This document shows, one piece after another, positions 1 through 9,035 of a DNA stretch of 64,000 bases. Numbering within the stretch: position 1 is the first letter of the stretch; each line of letters starts with the position of its first letter. The notes under the pieces were generated by a model. It was not told the DNA's origin. It did not search any database and saw only the letters and a list, made by a program, of their open reading frames with translations. This DNA comes from Fimbriimonadales bacterium (lineage in GTDB: Bacteria > Armatimonadota > Fimbriimonadia > Fimbriimonadales > ATM1), in contig DATMAR010000003.1 of NCBI GenBank assembly GCA_035559795.1, forward strand, positions 496,001 to 560,000, given 5' to 3'. The translations under genes and the position numbers were made by a program.

Positions 1-700
1 ATCCCCGAAGTCAAAGTCCAACGAAAACCTTCGGGAACATTATTCGTCGTTAATCCATAACCCACGATGATTGTGCCATCTTCCGAGACGTCATAAGCGA
101 CACTCCCAAAAATCCCCCCCGGCAAATCTCCGATGCCTTGCATACCTGTGGCTTGCGTCCAACGAAAAGCCTCTTCGCCATTTCCTGAAGAGCTATAACC
201 AACGACGGCAGAGCCGTTCCCGGATACACCGTAAGCAAAACTGTAATAGAATCCACCAGGCAATTCGCCCAAACCTTGCATCCCGGTACTTTGTGTCCAC
301 CGAAAGGCCTGGTCACCTATATCCGAGAAACTAAACCCCACTACGACAGAACCATCAGCAGAGACCCCGTATGCGATGCTATAAAAGAACCCCCCAGGAA
401 GAAAGCCTAAGCCTTTCATCCCCCCCTCCTGTGTCCATCTAAAGGCTTCCCATCCATTAGAAGAATTGCTTATTCCAACTAAGACAGAGCCATCTGAAGA
501 ACAATCGTATGCAGAACTCGAAAATCCCCCCCCACTCAAATCGCCGATGCCCTGCATTCCGGTGCTTTCTGTCCATCTAAACGCTTCATCGCCATTGCTC
601 GAATGACTCGTGCCCACGGCAACACTTCCATCCCATGAAACTCCATTTGTGTAACTAACGGTACTCCCCCCCGGTAAATCTCCCAGCCCGTTAAAAGAAC
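1..700 (-). repeat. Tandem HAF protein repeats (~140 bp period)
   Basis: Five diverged in-frame units plus part of a sixth, about 135-141 bp each, inside the HAF gene. The G-x-G-D-L-P-G-G turn recurs near 675, 535, 400, 265 and 125. The units differ at the DNA level, so this is an old protein repeat rather than a recent DNA duplication. Confidence 0.75.
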
Positions 701-773
701 CTTGCGCAAAATGACAAGAATGGATTACAGAACACGCAACACTAACGAACAGACGCGCGCACAGTATTAACAT
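1..773 (-). CDS. Secreted HAF-repeat protein, N-terminal part (runs off left edge)
   Basis: This open frame runs from ATG at 773 to the window edge without a stop. It begins with a likely signal peptide (MLILCARLFVSVACSVIHSC, then HFA-Q). About five full tandem repeats of roughly 45-47 residues follow. Each has the pattern G-[LI]-G-[DEF]-L-[PS]-G-G...S-x-AY-x-VS-x-DGSV-x-VG-x-S...G-x-EAFRWT-x-x-x-GM. This is the HAF repeat of extracellular proteins, which often end in a PEP-CTERM or autotransporter signal; the C-terminus lies outside the window, so the anchor is unknown. A GGAG-type ribosome binding site sits just upstream of 773. Gly-Gly pairs in the repeats are mostly written as G7-8 tracts (C tracts at 114, 420, 526 and 666 on the + strand). 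Function is unknown; a surface or secreted role is inferred. Confidence 0.8.
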   Translation of the reverse strand, partial: MLILCARLFVSVACSVIHSCHFAQGSFNGLGDLPGGSTVSYTNGVSWDGSVAVGTSHSSNGDEAFRWTESTGMQGIGDLSGGGFSSSAYDCSSDGSVLVGISNSSNGWEAFRWTQEGGMKGLGFLPGGFFYSIAYGVSADGSVVVGFSFSDIGDQAFRWTQSTGMQGLGELPGGFYYSFAYGVSGNGSAVVGYSSSGNGEEAFRWTQATGMQGIGDLPGGIFGSVAYDVSEDGTIIVGYGLTTNNVPEGFRWTLTSG

Positions 774-839
774 TTCGTCTCCGTCCCGAAATAGTAATTT
801 CTAATCTTATATCATACTCTCTCAGGGTAAATTGCGGAT

Positions 840-1307
840 ATGGAACAAAGCGCGAATTGGAAAAAGTCATACCTCGAGGTGTTTCGAGAAGCATTTCTGG
901 TTCGAGACATTGACGAAGGCGGATGGGTATTAGATCCCGGAGAAAGTTTCCCAGAAACCCTCAACGCTATTAGTGCGGAAGAGGCATCGAAACGCGTGAA
1001 AGACTGCAACTCCATTGCAGCGCATGTAGACCATCTACGTTTCGCGCTGAATCGCGCAAACCGTTATGCCAGAGATGAAGAGCCGACGGAGAGTTGGGAA
1101 GTTTCTTGGCAAAATCAAACGATAGACGAAGGCAATTGGGAAATTTTGAAAAACGACCTACGTAGAGAATACGAAGAGTTCGGAAAATTCGTCGAAGAAA
1201 ACGATAATTGGAGCAACGAAGCTCTTCTAACAGGTACGATTGCTCAACTCTCTCATATTTATTATCATCTCGCGTCTATACGGCAACTGATGAAAGTCGT
1301 GAAGTAG
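840..1307 (+). CDS. DinB-like four-helix protein
   Basis: A 155-residue protein that looks like a member of the DinB/YfiT superfamily of metal-binding four-helix bundles. Candidate metal histidines sit in A-A-H-V-D-H-L near residue 62 and in L-S-H-I-Y-Y-H-L near the C-terminus. Such proteins are often thiol-dependent transferases or stress proteins, but the substrate cannot be read here. No Shine-Dalgarno precedes the ATG; a TAAATT box at 828-833 lies six bases upstream, which would suit a leaderless transcript. It is convergent with polA and divergent from the HAF gene. Confidence 0.6.
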   Translation: MEQSANWKKSYLEVFREAFLVRDIDEGGWVLDPGESFPETLNAISAEEASKRVKDCNSIAAHVDHLRFALNRANRYARDEEPTESWEVSWQNQTIDEGNWEILKNDLRREYEEFGKFVEENDNWSNEALLTGTIAQLSHIYYHLASIRQLMKVVK

Positions 1308-1400
1308 CCCGAACGATAACGCTCTAAAATCAGGTGATAACTCTGAAATTTTTTCTTCGACCTCACCCCATAAGGAACTTATCGTGTAAATAACATAATG

Positions 1401-1425
1401 CGTTCCCAAACAGAGTTTGAGAACG
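1401..1425. repeat. REP-like palindrome, copy 1
   Basis: A 25-bp near-perfect palindrome with arms CGTTCCCAAAC and GTTTGAGAACG around AGA. It lies in the gap between the convergent DinB and polA genes. Its exact reverse complement is at 30565-30589 and a fully symmetric version is at 31238-31262. In all three, similarity extends past the GGGAACG arm into a short A/T-rich tail ending near ACG. Confidence 0.75.
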
Positions 1426-1455
1426 AGAGGCGGGGACTCTTAGAACATGAAACTT

Positions 1456-1478
1456 GTAGGAGCGCCATGAGGCGCGAT
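1456..1478. repeat. Short GC hairpin in polA-dinB gap
   Basis: GTAGGAGCGCCATGAGGCGCGATGAG contains a GCGCC-ATGA-GGCGC hairpin. The wording resembles REP sequences common in many bacteria. It could act as a 3' stabiliser or weak terminator between the convergent genes. No T-run follows, so this is tentative. The rest of 1308-1537 shows no gene. Confidence 0.35.
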
Positions 1479-1537
1479 GAGATGATTCGACCATTTCTAT
1501 AACCCGCAATAAAACATTCTCTAAAATCTCGATGCCC

Positions 1538-4093
1538 CTAACAATCTTTCATTTCCTCCATCTCGAGCCAATTCGGTCCGATTTCGACATCCACCTCCAC
1601 AGGCACTTCGAGGGGAATTGCATTTTCCATAATTTCTTTTATACGCTTTATCAATGAAAGTTCAGAAGGGTCGCATTCGAAAACGAGTTCGTCATGCACT
1701 TGGAGAATCATTTTCGTGTTCTTACCTCGCAACAATTCACCGGCTCTAATCATCGCAATTTTTATCATGTCTGCCGATGTCCCCTGTATAGGAGCATTGA
1801 TTGCCTGCCTCTCCGCATAGGCTCTCGCCACTCGATTACCGGCGTGAATGTCGGGGAAGTACCTTTTGCGCCCTGTAAGTGTCGTCGTATATCCTTTCGT
1901 CCGTGCTTGACGAAGCACCTCTTCGGTAAAGGCTTTTACTCTCGGAAATCTTCGAAAATACTGTTCGATCATTTCCTTCGTTTCTGCTACGGAGAACGCC
2001 CCCCCGAACTGACTCGCGAGCCCGAAATCCGTAACGCCATATAAAATCGCATAGTTCAAAGTTTTTGCGTATCTGCGATGCTCCGGGCTCACTTTTTCTA
2101 TCGGCTCGTTCCATATCTTCGACGCAGTCAGAGTATGAACGTCTATCTTGTTTCGAAACGCCTCGACGAGTATCGGGTCCTTGCTCATATGAGCAAGAAT
2201 GCGCAACTCGATTTGCGAATAATCTAAAGCGGCGAGAACTTTTCCTTCATCCGCAACGAACGCCCTTCGTATTTCTCTCCCCAACTCCGTGCGTATCGGA
2301 ATGTTTTGCAAATTCGGTTCGATGCTGCTTAGGCGACCTGTCGCTGCGACAGTTTGGCTATAGGTCGTATGGATTCTGCCGTCATCCGCAATCAAACGAG
2401 GCAGAACGTCTACATATGTGTTTTTCAGTTTGGAAAGTTCCCTCCATGCCAAAATTTCTCTGACGATTTCGTGTTCGGCAGCCAGTTGGATTAAGACTTC
2501 AGCGCTCGTAGAAAAACCCGTCTTCGTTTTTTTTCCCGTCGGGATTTTCATTTCTTCGAAGAGAACTCTACGAAGTTGCTGAGGAGAGGCTATATTGAAT
2601 TCCGTTCCCGCAATTTCGAAGATTCTTCTTTGGGTGTTTTCCAAAGTTGCAGTTAATGATTTGCCGTATTCCTCCAGCATTTTCACATCTACTTTTACAC
2701 CGACGTTTTCCATTTCCGCTAAAACAGGCGTTAAAGGTAATTCGATATTTCGATACACATCATATGTTTCCTCTTCATGCAATCTGTCGCTCAGCACCGT
2801 GCGCAATCGGTATAGAGCAGCGACCTTTTCTTCCGGTGTCACAGGTGTGGGGATTTCTAAATAACTTTGCGCTAAACCTTCCAATAAATAACTTCCACGA
2901 CCAGGGAGCAACACATAAGCGGCAAGCAATGCATCGAAACCTACCGGCTCATAAAAACGATATCTTTTCAGAAAAGGTTTGGCATCGAAAAAGATAGAAT
3001 TCCTGCAATCCGCAAGCAAGCGTTCGATAAATCGCGTGTCGAAAGTTTTTATTTCCTCCCCGATGCAAGCATATCCCTTGCCATTTTCTTCCCATATCGC
3101 ATAAAAGTTTTCGCCTATCCATTTCCTCAACGCTTCGTGGCCCGTCACGTGGACTGCCTTAGGTGCTTCGTAAGGCTCGACCGCTAAAGATAACTGACTC
3201 GGTTTACTATCCACTAAATAAGGCGCAAGCACTTGCGGCAAACGTTTGAGATGAAGACGAAATTCCAAACTCTGAAGAATTTTTTGAATCTCGAACAACT
3301 GCTTTTGCGTAACTCTATACGGGGTGAACTTTACCGAAATTTCTAAATCGCAAACGAGCGTAGATAAACGTTTGTATTCTTTCAAATAAGGAAGTTCCGG
3401 TTCTAGTTTTGCGCGATATTTCGGTTCTACTTCGTCAATTTTTTTCGCGAGAGTTTCGATGTTTTTATATTTCTGCAATAAATACGACGCCGCCTTTTCC
3501 CCGATTCCCCGCACACCCGGAATGTTATCGCTTGGGTCCCCCACCAATGCTTTGTAATCGGTCATTTGCGACGGTTCGATGCCGTATCTTTTTTTGACCG
3601 CCTCTTTGTCGTAAATTACGACGTCGCTCATCCCCGTACGAGGTGTCATCACACGAATATGCGAATCGACTAACTGCAATCCATCCAAATCTCCACTGAC
3701 GATGAGAACTTCGTATCCTTCTGTTTCTGCTTGCTTCGCCAATGTTCCAATGACGTCATCCGCTTCGTAACCGACCACTTCGATGCCAGGAATTCCGAAT
3801 GCGTTCACTAAATCGCGAAATTGCGAAAGTTGTTCCTTCAAATCATCAGGTGCTTCTGCCCGTTTTGCTTTGTACTCCGCATATTCGGCATGGCGAAATG
3901 TTTTTCCAGGCGCATCGAATGCAACGATTATAGAGTAAGGCTTTTCCCGCTCCAATAGTAAAAAAAGCATGCTAACAAATCCGAACAATGCATTCGTAGG
4001 TCTCCCGTCGCTCGTGCTGAGGTAGCGAGTTCCGTAAAAGGCTCGAAATAAAAGGCTGTACCCGTCAATTAGAACTACTTTTTTTCGAGCCAC
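1538..4093 (-). CDS. polA: DNA polymerase I
   Basis: This 851-residue family A polymerase serves Okazaki-fragment processing and repair. Residues 1-290 are the 5' nuclease with its acidic cluster (D60 in AFDAPGKTFR, E110-ADD, D135 and D137 in SGDLDGLQLV) and the helix-hairpin-helix (GDPSDNIPGVRGIG). Residues about 305-470 occupy the 3'-5' exonuclease position but lack the DxE motif, so proofreading is probably absent, as in the Taq and Bacillus enzymes. The polymerase domain has motif A (ALDYSQIELR), motif B (RRYAKTLNYAILYG) and motif C (QVHDELVFE, about residue 800). The start is GTG at 4093. It has no Shine-Dalgarno but a TACTAT box seven bases upstream. Confidence 0.97.
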   Translation of the reverse strand: MARKKVVLIDGYSLLFRAFYGTRYLSTSDGRPTNALFGFVSMLFLLLEREKPYSIIVAFDAPGKTFRHAEYAEYKAKRAEAPDDLKEQLSQFRDLVNAFGIPGIEVVGYEADDVIGTLAKQAETEGYEVLIVSGDLDGLQLVDSHIRVMTPRTGMSDVVIYDKEAVKKRYGIEPSQMTDYKALVGDPSDNIPGVRGIGEKAASYLLQKYKNIETLAKKIDEVEPKYRAKLEPELPYLKEYKRLSTLVCDLEISVKFTPYRVTQKQLFEIQKILQSLEFRLHLKRLPQVLAPYLVDSKPSQLSLAVEPYEAPKAVHVTGHEALRKWIGENFYAIWEENGKGYACIGEEIKTFDTRFIERLLADCRNSIFFDAKPFLKRYRFYEPVGFDALLAAYVLLPGRGSYLLEGLAQSYLEIPTPVTPEEKVAALYRLRTVLSDRLHEEETYDVYRNIELPLTPVLAEMENVGVKVDVKMLEEYGKSLTATLENTQRRIFEIAGTEFNIASPQQLRRVLFEEMKIPTGKKTKTGFSTSAEVLIQLAAEHEIVREILAWRELSKLKNTYVDVLPRLIADDGRIHTTYSQTVAATGRLSSIEPNLQNIPIRTELGREIRRAFVADEGKVLAALDYSQIELRILAHMSKDPILVEAFRNKIDVHTLTASKIWNEPIEKVSPEHRRYAKTLNYAILYGVTDFGLASQFGGAFSVAETKEMIEQYFRRFPRVKAFTEEVLRQARTKGYTTTLTGRKRYFPDIHAGNRVARAYAERQAINAPIQGTSADMIKIAMIRAGELLRGKNTKMILQVHDELVFECDPSELSLIKRIKEIMENAIPLEVPVEVDVEIGPNWLEMEEMKDC

Positions 4094-4100
4094 GAGAAAA

Positions 4101-4106
4101 ATAGTA
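4101..4106 (-). promoter_or_regulatory. Candidate -10 box of leaderless polA
   Basis: TACTAT on the minus strand ends seven bases before the GTG of polA. With no Shine-Dalgarno between, transcription would start at or next to the start codon. No good -35 box was seen, so this is suggestive only. Confidence 0.35.
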
Positions 4107-4229
4107 CCTTTCCCTCGGGTAATTTCCCTGCGGAAATGGGAGGACTATAACGACTTCCGCTTCTCGGCTTGCATCTATATCGTCCTTTGATTTAGAGCGG
4201 TTTGTATTCACGGAGGAATCCTTCGTCTC

Positions 4230-5396
4230 GTGTCAATAGCATTAACAAAAGCGTCAGCCAGCGTCGAGGAAGCGCATGCCGCAGTTTCGGTAGAAAGAAA
4301 CGTCGCCTTCGACATTTTTAAAGGCTTGGCAATTCTCGAGGTGATTTTACACCATACACTCGGCTTTTCCGCTTCCGAATTCGCAATCAAGGGAACTGCT
4401 CAATGGTGGACGTATTTCATTTTGCAAAGGATTTTCCATTTCGCGGTTCCTGCATTCCTTTTGCTTTCTGCGCTTTTGATGACGAAAAGCCTTCTTGAGA
4501 AAGGGCAAACGGATTGGAAACATTTTTACACGAGAAAAGCAAAAACTATTCTTTATCCTTACATCCTATGGACTTTTCTTTATATCACCATGCGCTCTTT
4601 CACGCCAGATTTTCAGATGGAATTGACATCGGTTCAATTCGCTTTTCTTACATTTCCTTTCCCGACACTTCTTTCGAATGCATCGGATGTCGTTCGGATT
4701 TTTTTAGCCGGCAAAGCCTTCTATCATCTTTACTTCTTAGCAATTCTTTTACAACTCATCCTCATCTTTCCCGTTTTGTTTTATTGCGTGAGGAAAACTT
4801 CCTGGAAATTGGGGCATTGGTTGATGCTCGCATTATCCTTGCAAGTAGGCATTTATGCAATCCTTTGGTTTTTCAGAAACTGGATATGGCAATGGTTCCC
4901 CTATCCGGCATCGACGGTTTTTTGGTACATCCCCCCCATACTGTTAGGACTTTATTTAGGAATGCATTGGCAGAGATGGAGAGAGATCTGGCAAAAATCT
5001 CGCGTCCCGTTCGGCATTTTTGCAACCGCTGCTTTATCGTTATATTTGTTTTGCGAATGGTTATTCGTAATGAAAGGGTCGGTCAATAGTAGGGTACTCA
5101 ATTGTGCCTTCATCGTCTATTGCACCAGTATTTCGTTCCTTTTGCTCGGACTATCGAATTCGTTGAGCAAAAATGGGAGATTGCGTTCTTTTCTTTCAAA
5201 AGTCGGAGAGAAATCTCTGGGGCTCTATTTGATTCATCCTGCAGTCCTCGCCATTTTGAAGAGAAGCTCGATAAGCGATGCTTTGAGCATTTTGCCCTTT
5301 TCGTTTTTCATAACTTTTTTCCTGACTTTAGGAGGAACTTGGATTATCGTTGAGGGTATCTACCGCTTGAAATTTAATAAACTTCTATTTGGATGA
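4230..5396 (+). CDS. Acyltransferase family 3 membrane protein
   Basis: A 388-residue integral membrane protein with about ten hydrophobic segments. It starts with the family's typical RNVAFDIFKGLAILEVILHH motif near residue 23, where the histidine pair is the expected catalytic centre. Family members (PF01757; OatA, OafA, NodX) move acetyl or other acyl groups from the cytoplasmic side onto extracytoplasmic sugars of O-antigen, exopolysaccharide or peptidoglycan. The actual acceptor is unknown. The start is GTG at 4230 with a GGAGG-type site at 4211-4216. The stop is 43 bases before the next gene, so co-transcription is likely. Confidence 0.85.
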   Translation: MSIALTKASASVEEAHAAVSVERNVAFDIFKGLAILEVILHHTLGFSASEFAIKGTAQWWTYFILQRIFHFAVPAFLLLSALLMTKSLLEKGQTDWKHFYTRKAKTILYPYILWTFLYITMRSFTPDFQMELTSVQFAFLTFPFPTLLSNASDVVRIFLAGKAFYHLYFLAILLQLILIFPVLFYCVRKTSWKLGHWLMLALSLQVGIYAILWFFRNWIWQWFPYPASTVFWYIPPILLGLYLGMHWQRWREIWQKSRVPFGIFATAALSLYLFCEWLFVMKGSVNSRVLNCAFIVYCTSISFLLLGLSNSLSKNGRLRSFLSKVGEKSLGLYLIHPAVLAILKRSSISDALSILPFSFFITFFLTLGGTWIIVEGIYRLKFNKLLFG

Positions 5397-5439
5397 TAAT
5401 ATAAGATGCCAGAATCATACAGGAAAAAACTTTAAAAGA

Positions 5440-6441
5440 ATGAGTCAAACGATACGAATAGGAATTATCGGATGCGGTGGGTTTGCCGGAGTACATGCTC
5501 GCAGACTGCGAACAATCCCTGATGTGGAAGTCGTCGGACTCGCAGACAGCAATCTCGATGCCATAAAAAACTTTCAAGAAAAATGGTTCGCAGATGTACC
5601 GAGCAAACCTCAATCCTTCGATAACGATGCAGCCATGCTCGAAGCGACGAGACCCGACGCGGTCATCATCGTCACCCCTCATTCTCTTCATTTCGAGCAA
5701 GCCCGAAAGGCGCTGAATTTCGGATGCCATGTTCTCGTGGAAAAGCCGATGGTAACGAATTCTCGAGATGCAAAAGAATTATCCGAATTAGTTGGAACTA
5801 CGAAAAAAGTGCTCGTAGTTGGATACAACACTCCGTGCACTCATCCCGTTAGAAAAATCCGTGAACTCGTGCGCAGCGGCGAACTGGGAGAACTTCAACT
5901 CGTAAGCGCATATATTTCTCAAGATTGGTTGCGATACACGAAAGACACTTGGAGACTCGAGCCCAACATCTCCGGTGGGGGCTTCATCATGGACAGCGGT
6001 GCGCACCTCTTAGCGACACTGCTGTTTTGCGTGGAACAACCCATAAAAAATGTTTATGCTGAAACAGAGAACCTCGGGCAAAACGTGGAAATCAACGGCA
6101 CTTTTGTTGCGTGCTTCGAAAAAAATGTTTATGCGAATTTTTCTTTTGCCGGCAATTGCAGTTCCGATGGAGGGCATATCGCTTTTTTCTTCGAAAACGG
6201 AAAAATCGAAAGCGATGGTTGGTCGGGTTCTTTCGCGAAAATATTTAGACGAAGTCAAGTAGAAGTGGAAGAAATCACGAACACACCCGATGCGACTCCG
6301 ACTCATAATTTCATTTATTCGATCCTCGGGAAAGAAGAACCTTTCAGCACAGTGGCGTTAGGGAATCGGCTCGCAAACTTCATGACCGCACTTTATGAAT
6401 CTGCTCGTTCCAAGAAAAGCATCGACTTAGTTACCATTTGA
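5440..6441 (+). CDS. Gfo/Idh/MocA family NAD(P)-dependent oxidoreductase
   Basis: A 333-residue protein with an N-terminal Rossmann fold (RIGIIGCGGFAGVHARRL, residues 5-22) and the diagnostic EKPM motif (VLVEKPMVTN, about residue 97), whose lysine binds cofactor and substrate. The C-terminal part is the usual mixed-sheet substrate domain with a GGGFIMDSGAHLL motif. Family members oxidise or reduce sugars, inositols or related polyols; the substrate is not readable. The open frame extends upstream into the acyltransferase stop, but ATG 5440 (MSQTIRIGIIG) gives the normal family start. Confidence 0.85.
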   Translation: MSQTIRIGIIGCGGFAGVHARRLRTIPDVEVVGLADSNLDAIKNFQEKWFADVPSKPQSFDNDAAMLEATRPDAVIIVTPHSLHFEQARKALNFGCHVLVEKPMVTNSRDAKELSELVGTTKKVLVVGYNTPCTHPVRKIRELVRSGELGELQLVSAYISQDWLRYTKDTWRLEPNISGGGFIMDSGAHLLATLLFCVEQPIKNVYAETENLGQNVEINGTFVACFEKNVYANFSFAGNCSSDGGHIAFFFENGKIESDGWSGSFAKIFRRSQVEVEEITNTPDATPTHNFIYSILGKEEPFSTVALGNRLANFMTALYESARSKKSIDLVTI

Positions 6442-6483
6442 TAAAATCCCATACGAGGTAATCTTGGAAAAAGGAGAAACGAA

Positions 6484-7860
6484 ATGAATTTGGCAGAAAA
6501 AATCGCCGATTACTGTGCAAAGTTCCGTTACGAAGATTTGCCATCCGATACAGTGCATGAAGCGAAGCGCAGAATGATTGACTCTTTGGGATGTGCAATG
6601 GGTGCGTTTCTCGAAGAACCTCCGAAAATAGCGCGGGAAATCGCACGCTCGTCAACGAGTGAATTCGCTGCTACGGTTTTCGGCACTCCCCATCGCACAA
6701 CCCCGGAACTCGCCGCTTTCGCCAACGGAGTGATGGTTCGATATCTCGATTTCAATGACACATATCTGAGCAAAGAGCCCGCGCATCCGAGTGATAACAT
6801 TCCCGGACTTTTAGCGATAGCAGAAGCATTCGATTGCGACGGCAGAGACTTGATTGCGGCTATCGTTTTGAGTTATGAAATTCAATGTCGTTTGTGCGAT
6901 GCCTATTCCATTCGCGCTAAAGGTTGGGATCATGTAATTTATGGCAATTTCTCCGTCCCTGCTGGGTGCGGTTATCTTTTAGGATTTTCTCCGGAACATT
7001 ACGTTCACGCATTCGGGCTTGCAGCGACACCGAACAATGCTATGCGGATCACACGAGCAGGAGAATTAAGCATGTGGAAAGGCTGTGCATTCGCAAACGC
7101 GAGCCGAAATGGAGTTTTTGCAACGCTCCTTGCCCATCTGGGAATGACAGGTCCTGCTCCTATCTTCGAGGGGGAAATGGGATTTTTCGACCAAATCTGT
7201 CGTGGAGAAAAGTTTTCTATCGAAAAATGGGGGGGCAGAAACGGCGAACCCTTTATGATTTCGAAGACATACATAAAAAAATATCCAGCGGAATATCATA
7301 GTCAAAGCGCGATTGACGCAGCATTGGAAATCGTCCGAGAAAAAGGAGGAACTTTCTCTTCAGACGAAGTAGAAAGCATCGAGATATCGACTTTCACAGC
7401 AGGATGGGAAATCATAGCGAAGGACCCCGAAAAAAACCGCCCGAAAAGTAGGGAAACCGCGGACCACAGTCTTCAATACATAACCTGCGCCGCTTTGGCG
7501 GATGGAACGATTTGGCACGATACCTTCGAAGAAAAACATTTCACCGACGAACGGATTTTGAGTCTCGTGGATAAAACTCGCGTCATCCCTGATTCAGCAT
7601 TCGACAAAGTTTATCCTCAGGGGGGGATTCCGAATCGTGTAAGAGTGAAATTGAAAAACGGAAAAGTTTTCGAAAAAGAGGTTGCCGCCCCCAAAGGACA
7701 CGCGCTCAATCCGATGAGCGATGAGGAAGTGCTTGCAAAATTCTATCGAATGGCAGAACCCGTATTGAGAAAATCGCAAATAGAGGAAGCCTTGGAAAGG
7801 CTATGGGCTCTCGAAGAAGAAGCAGACCTTACATCGCTTCTCATGAATTTCGTCATATAA
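6484..7860 (+). CDS. MmgE/PrpD family protein (2-methylcitrate dehydratase-like)
   Basis: A 458-residue protein of the MmgE/PrpD superfamily, with recognisable blocks such as RRMIDSLGCAMGAF, RYLDFNDTYLSKEPAHPSDNIP and KKYPAEYHSQSAIDAALE. PrpD dehydrates 2-methylcitrate in propionate breakdown, while relatives include cis-aconitate decarboxylase and many uncharacterised enzymes. No prpB or prpC is seen nearby, so a methylcitrate role is not supported by context. A strong AAAGGAG site precedes ATG 6484. The 13-bp gap to the GH130 gene suggests one transcription unit with the sugar enzymes. Two G7 tracts lie at W-G-G-R (7229) and Q-G-G-I (7620). Confidence 0.85.
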   Translation: MNLAEKIADYCAKFRYEDLPSDTVHEAKRRMIDSLGCAMGAFLEEPPKIAREIARSSTSEFAATVFGTPHRTTPELAAFANGVMVRYLDFNDTYLSKEPAHPSDNIPGLLAIAEAFDCDGRDLIAAIVLSYEIQCRLCDAYSIRAKGWDHVIYGNFSVPAGCGYLLGFSPEHYVHAFGLAATPNNAMRITRAGELSMWKGCAFANASRNGVFATLLAHLGMTGPAPIFEGEMGFFDQICRGEKFSIEKWGGRNGEPFMISKTYIKKYPAEYHSQSAIDAALEIVREKGGTFSSDEVESIEISTFTAGWEIIAKDPEKNRPKSRETADHSLQYITCAALADGTIWHDTFEEKHFTDERILSLVDKTRVIPDSAFDKVYPQGGIPNRVRVKLKNGKVFEKEVAAPKGHALNPMSDEEVLAKFYRMAEPVLRKSQIEEALERLWALEEEADLTSLLMNFVI

Positions 7861-7873
7861 AAAGCCTTAGAAC

Positions 7874-8971
7874 ATGTCACATATCGAAGTTCGCAGATTC
7901 GGGGTAATCATGGAGCCCGAATCTGGAAATCCCCTCGAAGAAGGAGGAGTCCTTAATCCCGCTTGTGCTCGAAATAAAAATGGTGAACTCTTTCTTTTTC
8001 CCCGTCTTGTAGCAAAAGGAAACTATTCGCGAATTGGAATTTGCAAAATACTTTTCGATGACGATGGCAATCCGATGGGAGTGGAAAGGCTCGGCATCGC
8101 TCTCGAACCGAAAAAAGAATACGAAAAAAGGGGTTGTGAAGACCCGCGAATTACTTATATTTCCCGCCTCGAACACTACGTAATGACATACACCGCGCTC
8201 TCTGCGCACGGTCCGCGCATTGCCATCGCAATTTCAGAAGACCTTTTTCATTGGGAGCCGATGGGTCTTGCAAGGTTCCATCCCTTCAGAAAAATAAATT
8301 TTGCCGAAATTGACAACAAAGACGGAGTCCTTTTCCCTGAACCCGTTCCGGGAGTAACAGGGAAACCATCGTTTGCGATGATTCATCGCCCTCACTTTCC
8401 AGAAACACAACTCGCGAAAGTCGCGCAACTTCCACGACCTCGTGTGATCGACCTCGAAAAAGAAAGTCTGTGGATTTCCTATTCCATTTGCCCCCCCGAA
8501 CATCTTGACAAGGCTCGACAATGTAAAGGACTTTGCCAATTTCATGAACATCACCGCATAGCAGCCCCTGTAGAACCATGGGAACGCTTGAAAATAGGGG
8601 CAGGTACTCCACCGGTACAATGCAAATTCGGATGGTTAGTTTTATATCACGGTGTTTGTCACGCAGACACTGATGAGAACAGATTTCGTTATTCTGCTGG
8701 CATGCTCGTTCTCGATGCCCACGACCCTCGGATCATCCTCTACCGAAGTCGAGAGCCCGTCTTCGAACCCGAACTCGAGGAAGAAAAAGACGGCTTCGTG
8801 CCCAACGTGGTCTTTCCGACTGCTATAGACCAACGGATAGACTTAGGCCAACCGAACCGCTACGACGTTTACTACGGAATGGCAGATACGCGAATAGGAG
8901 CACTTTCGCTTACCCTTCCTGACTCCCTTCCACCCGAGGCGAAGAAAGACCCGCATCTCGGAAAAGTCTAA
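7874..8971 (+). CDS. Glycoside hydrolase family 130 enzyme (mannoside phosphorylase-like)
   Basis: A 365-residue five-bladed beta-propeller protein. GH130 signatures are visible in order: GVLNPACARNKNGELFLFPRLV, the GCEDPRIT motif that carries the catalytic acid region, KDGVLFPE, KIGAGTPPVQ, GWLVLYHGV, VVFPTA and YYGMADTRIG. Most GH130 enzymes phosphorolyse beta-1,4- or beta-1,2-linked mannosides; some are hydrolases. The neighbouring oxidoreductase and the GH38-like gene at 11901-14057 fit mannose-containing glycan turnover, but that is inferred from context. No signal peptide is visible, so it is probably cytoplasmic. Confidence 0.87.
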   Translation: MSHIEVRRFGVIMEPESGNPLEEGGVLNPACARNKNGELFLFPRLVAKGNYSRIGICKILFDDDGNPMGVERLGIALEPKKEYEKRGCEDPRITYISRLEHYVMTYTALSAHGPRIAIAISEDLFHWEPMGLARFHPFRKINFAEIDNKDGVLFPEPVPGVTGKPSFAMIHRPHFPETQLAKVAQLPRPRVIDLEKESLWISYSICPPEHLDKARQCKGLCQFHEHHRIAAPVEPWERLKIGAGTPPVQCKFGWLVLYHGVCHADTDENRFRYSAGMLVLDAHDPRIILYRSREPVFEPELEEEKDGFVPNVVFPTAIDQRIDLGQPNRYDVYYGMADTRIGALSLTLPDSLPPEAKKDPHLGKV

Positions 8972-8983
8972 CCTCAAAAAGGA

Positions 8984-8989
8984 TATAAT
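8984..8989 (+). promoter_or_regulatory. Candidate promoter -10 and small palindrome ahead of copper genes
   Basis: A perfect TATAAT lies at 8984-8989 in the short gap before the HMA gene. Downstream, TGTTT-A-AAACA at 9006-9016 is an exact 11-bp palindrome between this box and the start codon, positioned like a repressor operator. No good -35 box is seen, and the palindrome does not match the CopY box. Copper control is a guess from position. Confidence 0.3.
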
Positions 8990-9035
8990 TCTAAACGGCA
9001 GGTGTTGTTTAAAACACACTATAGAGGTGAATTTT

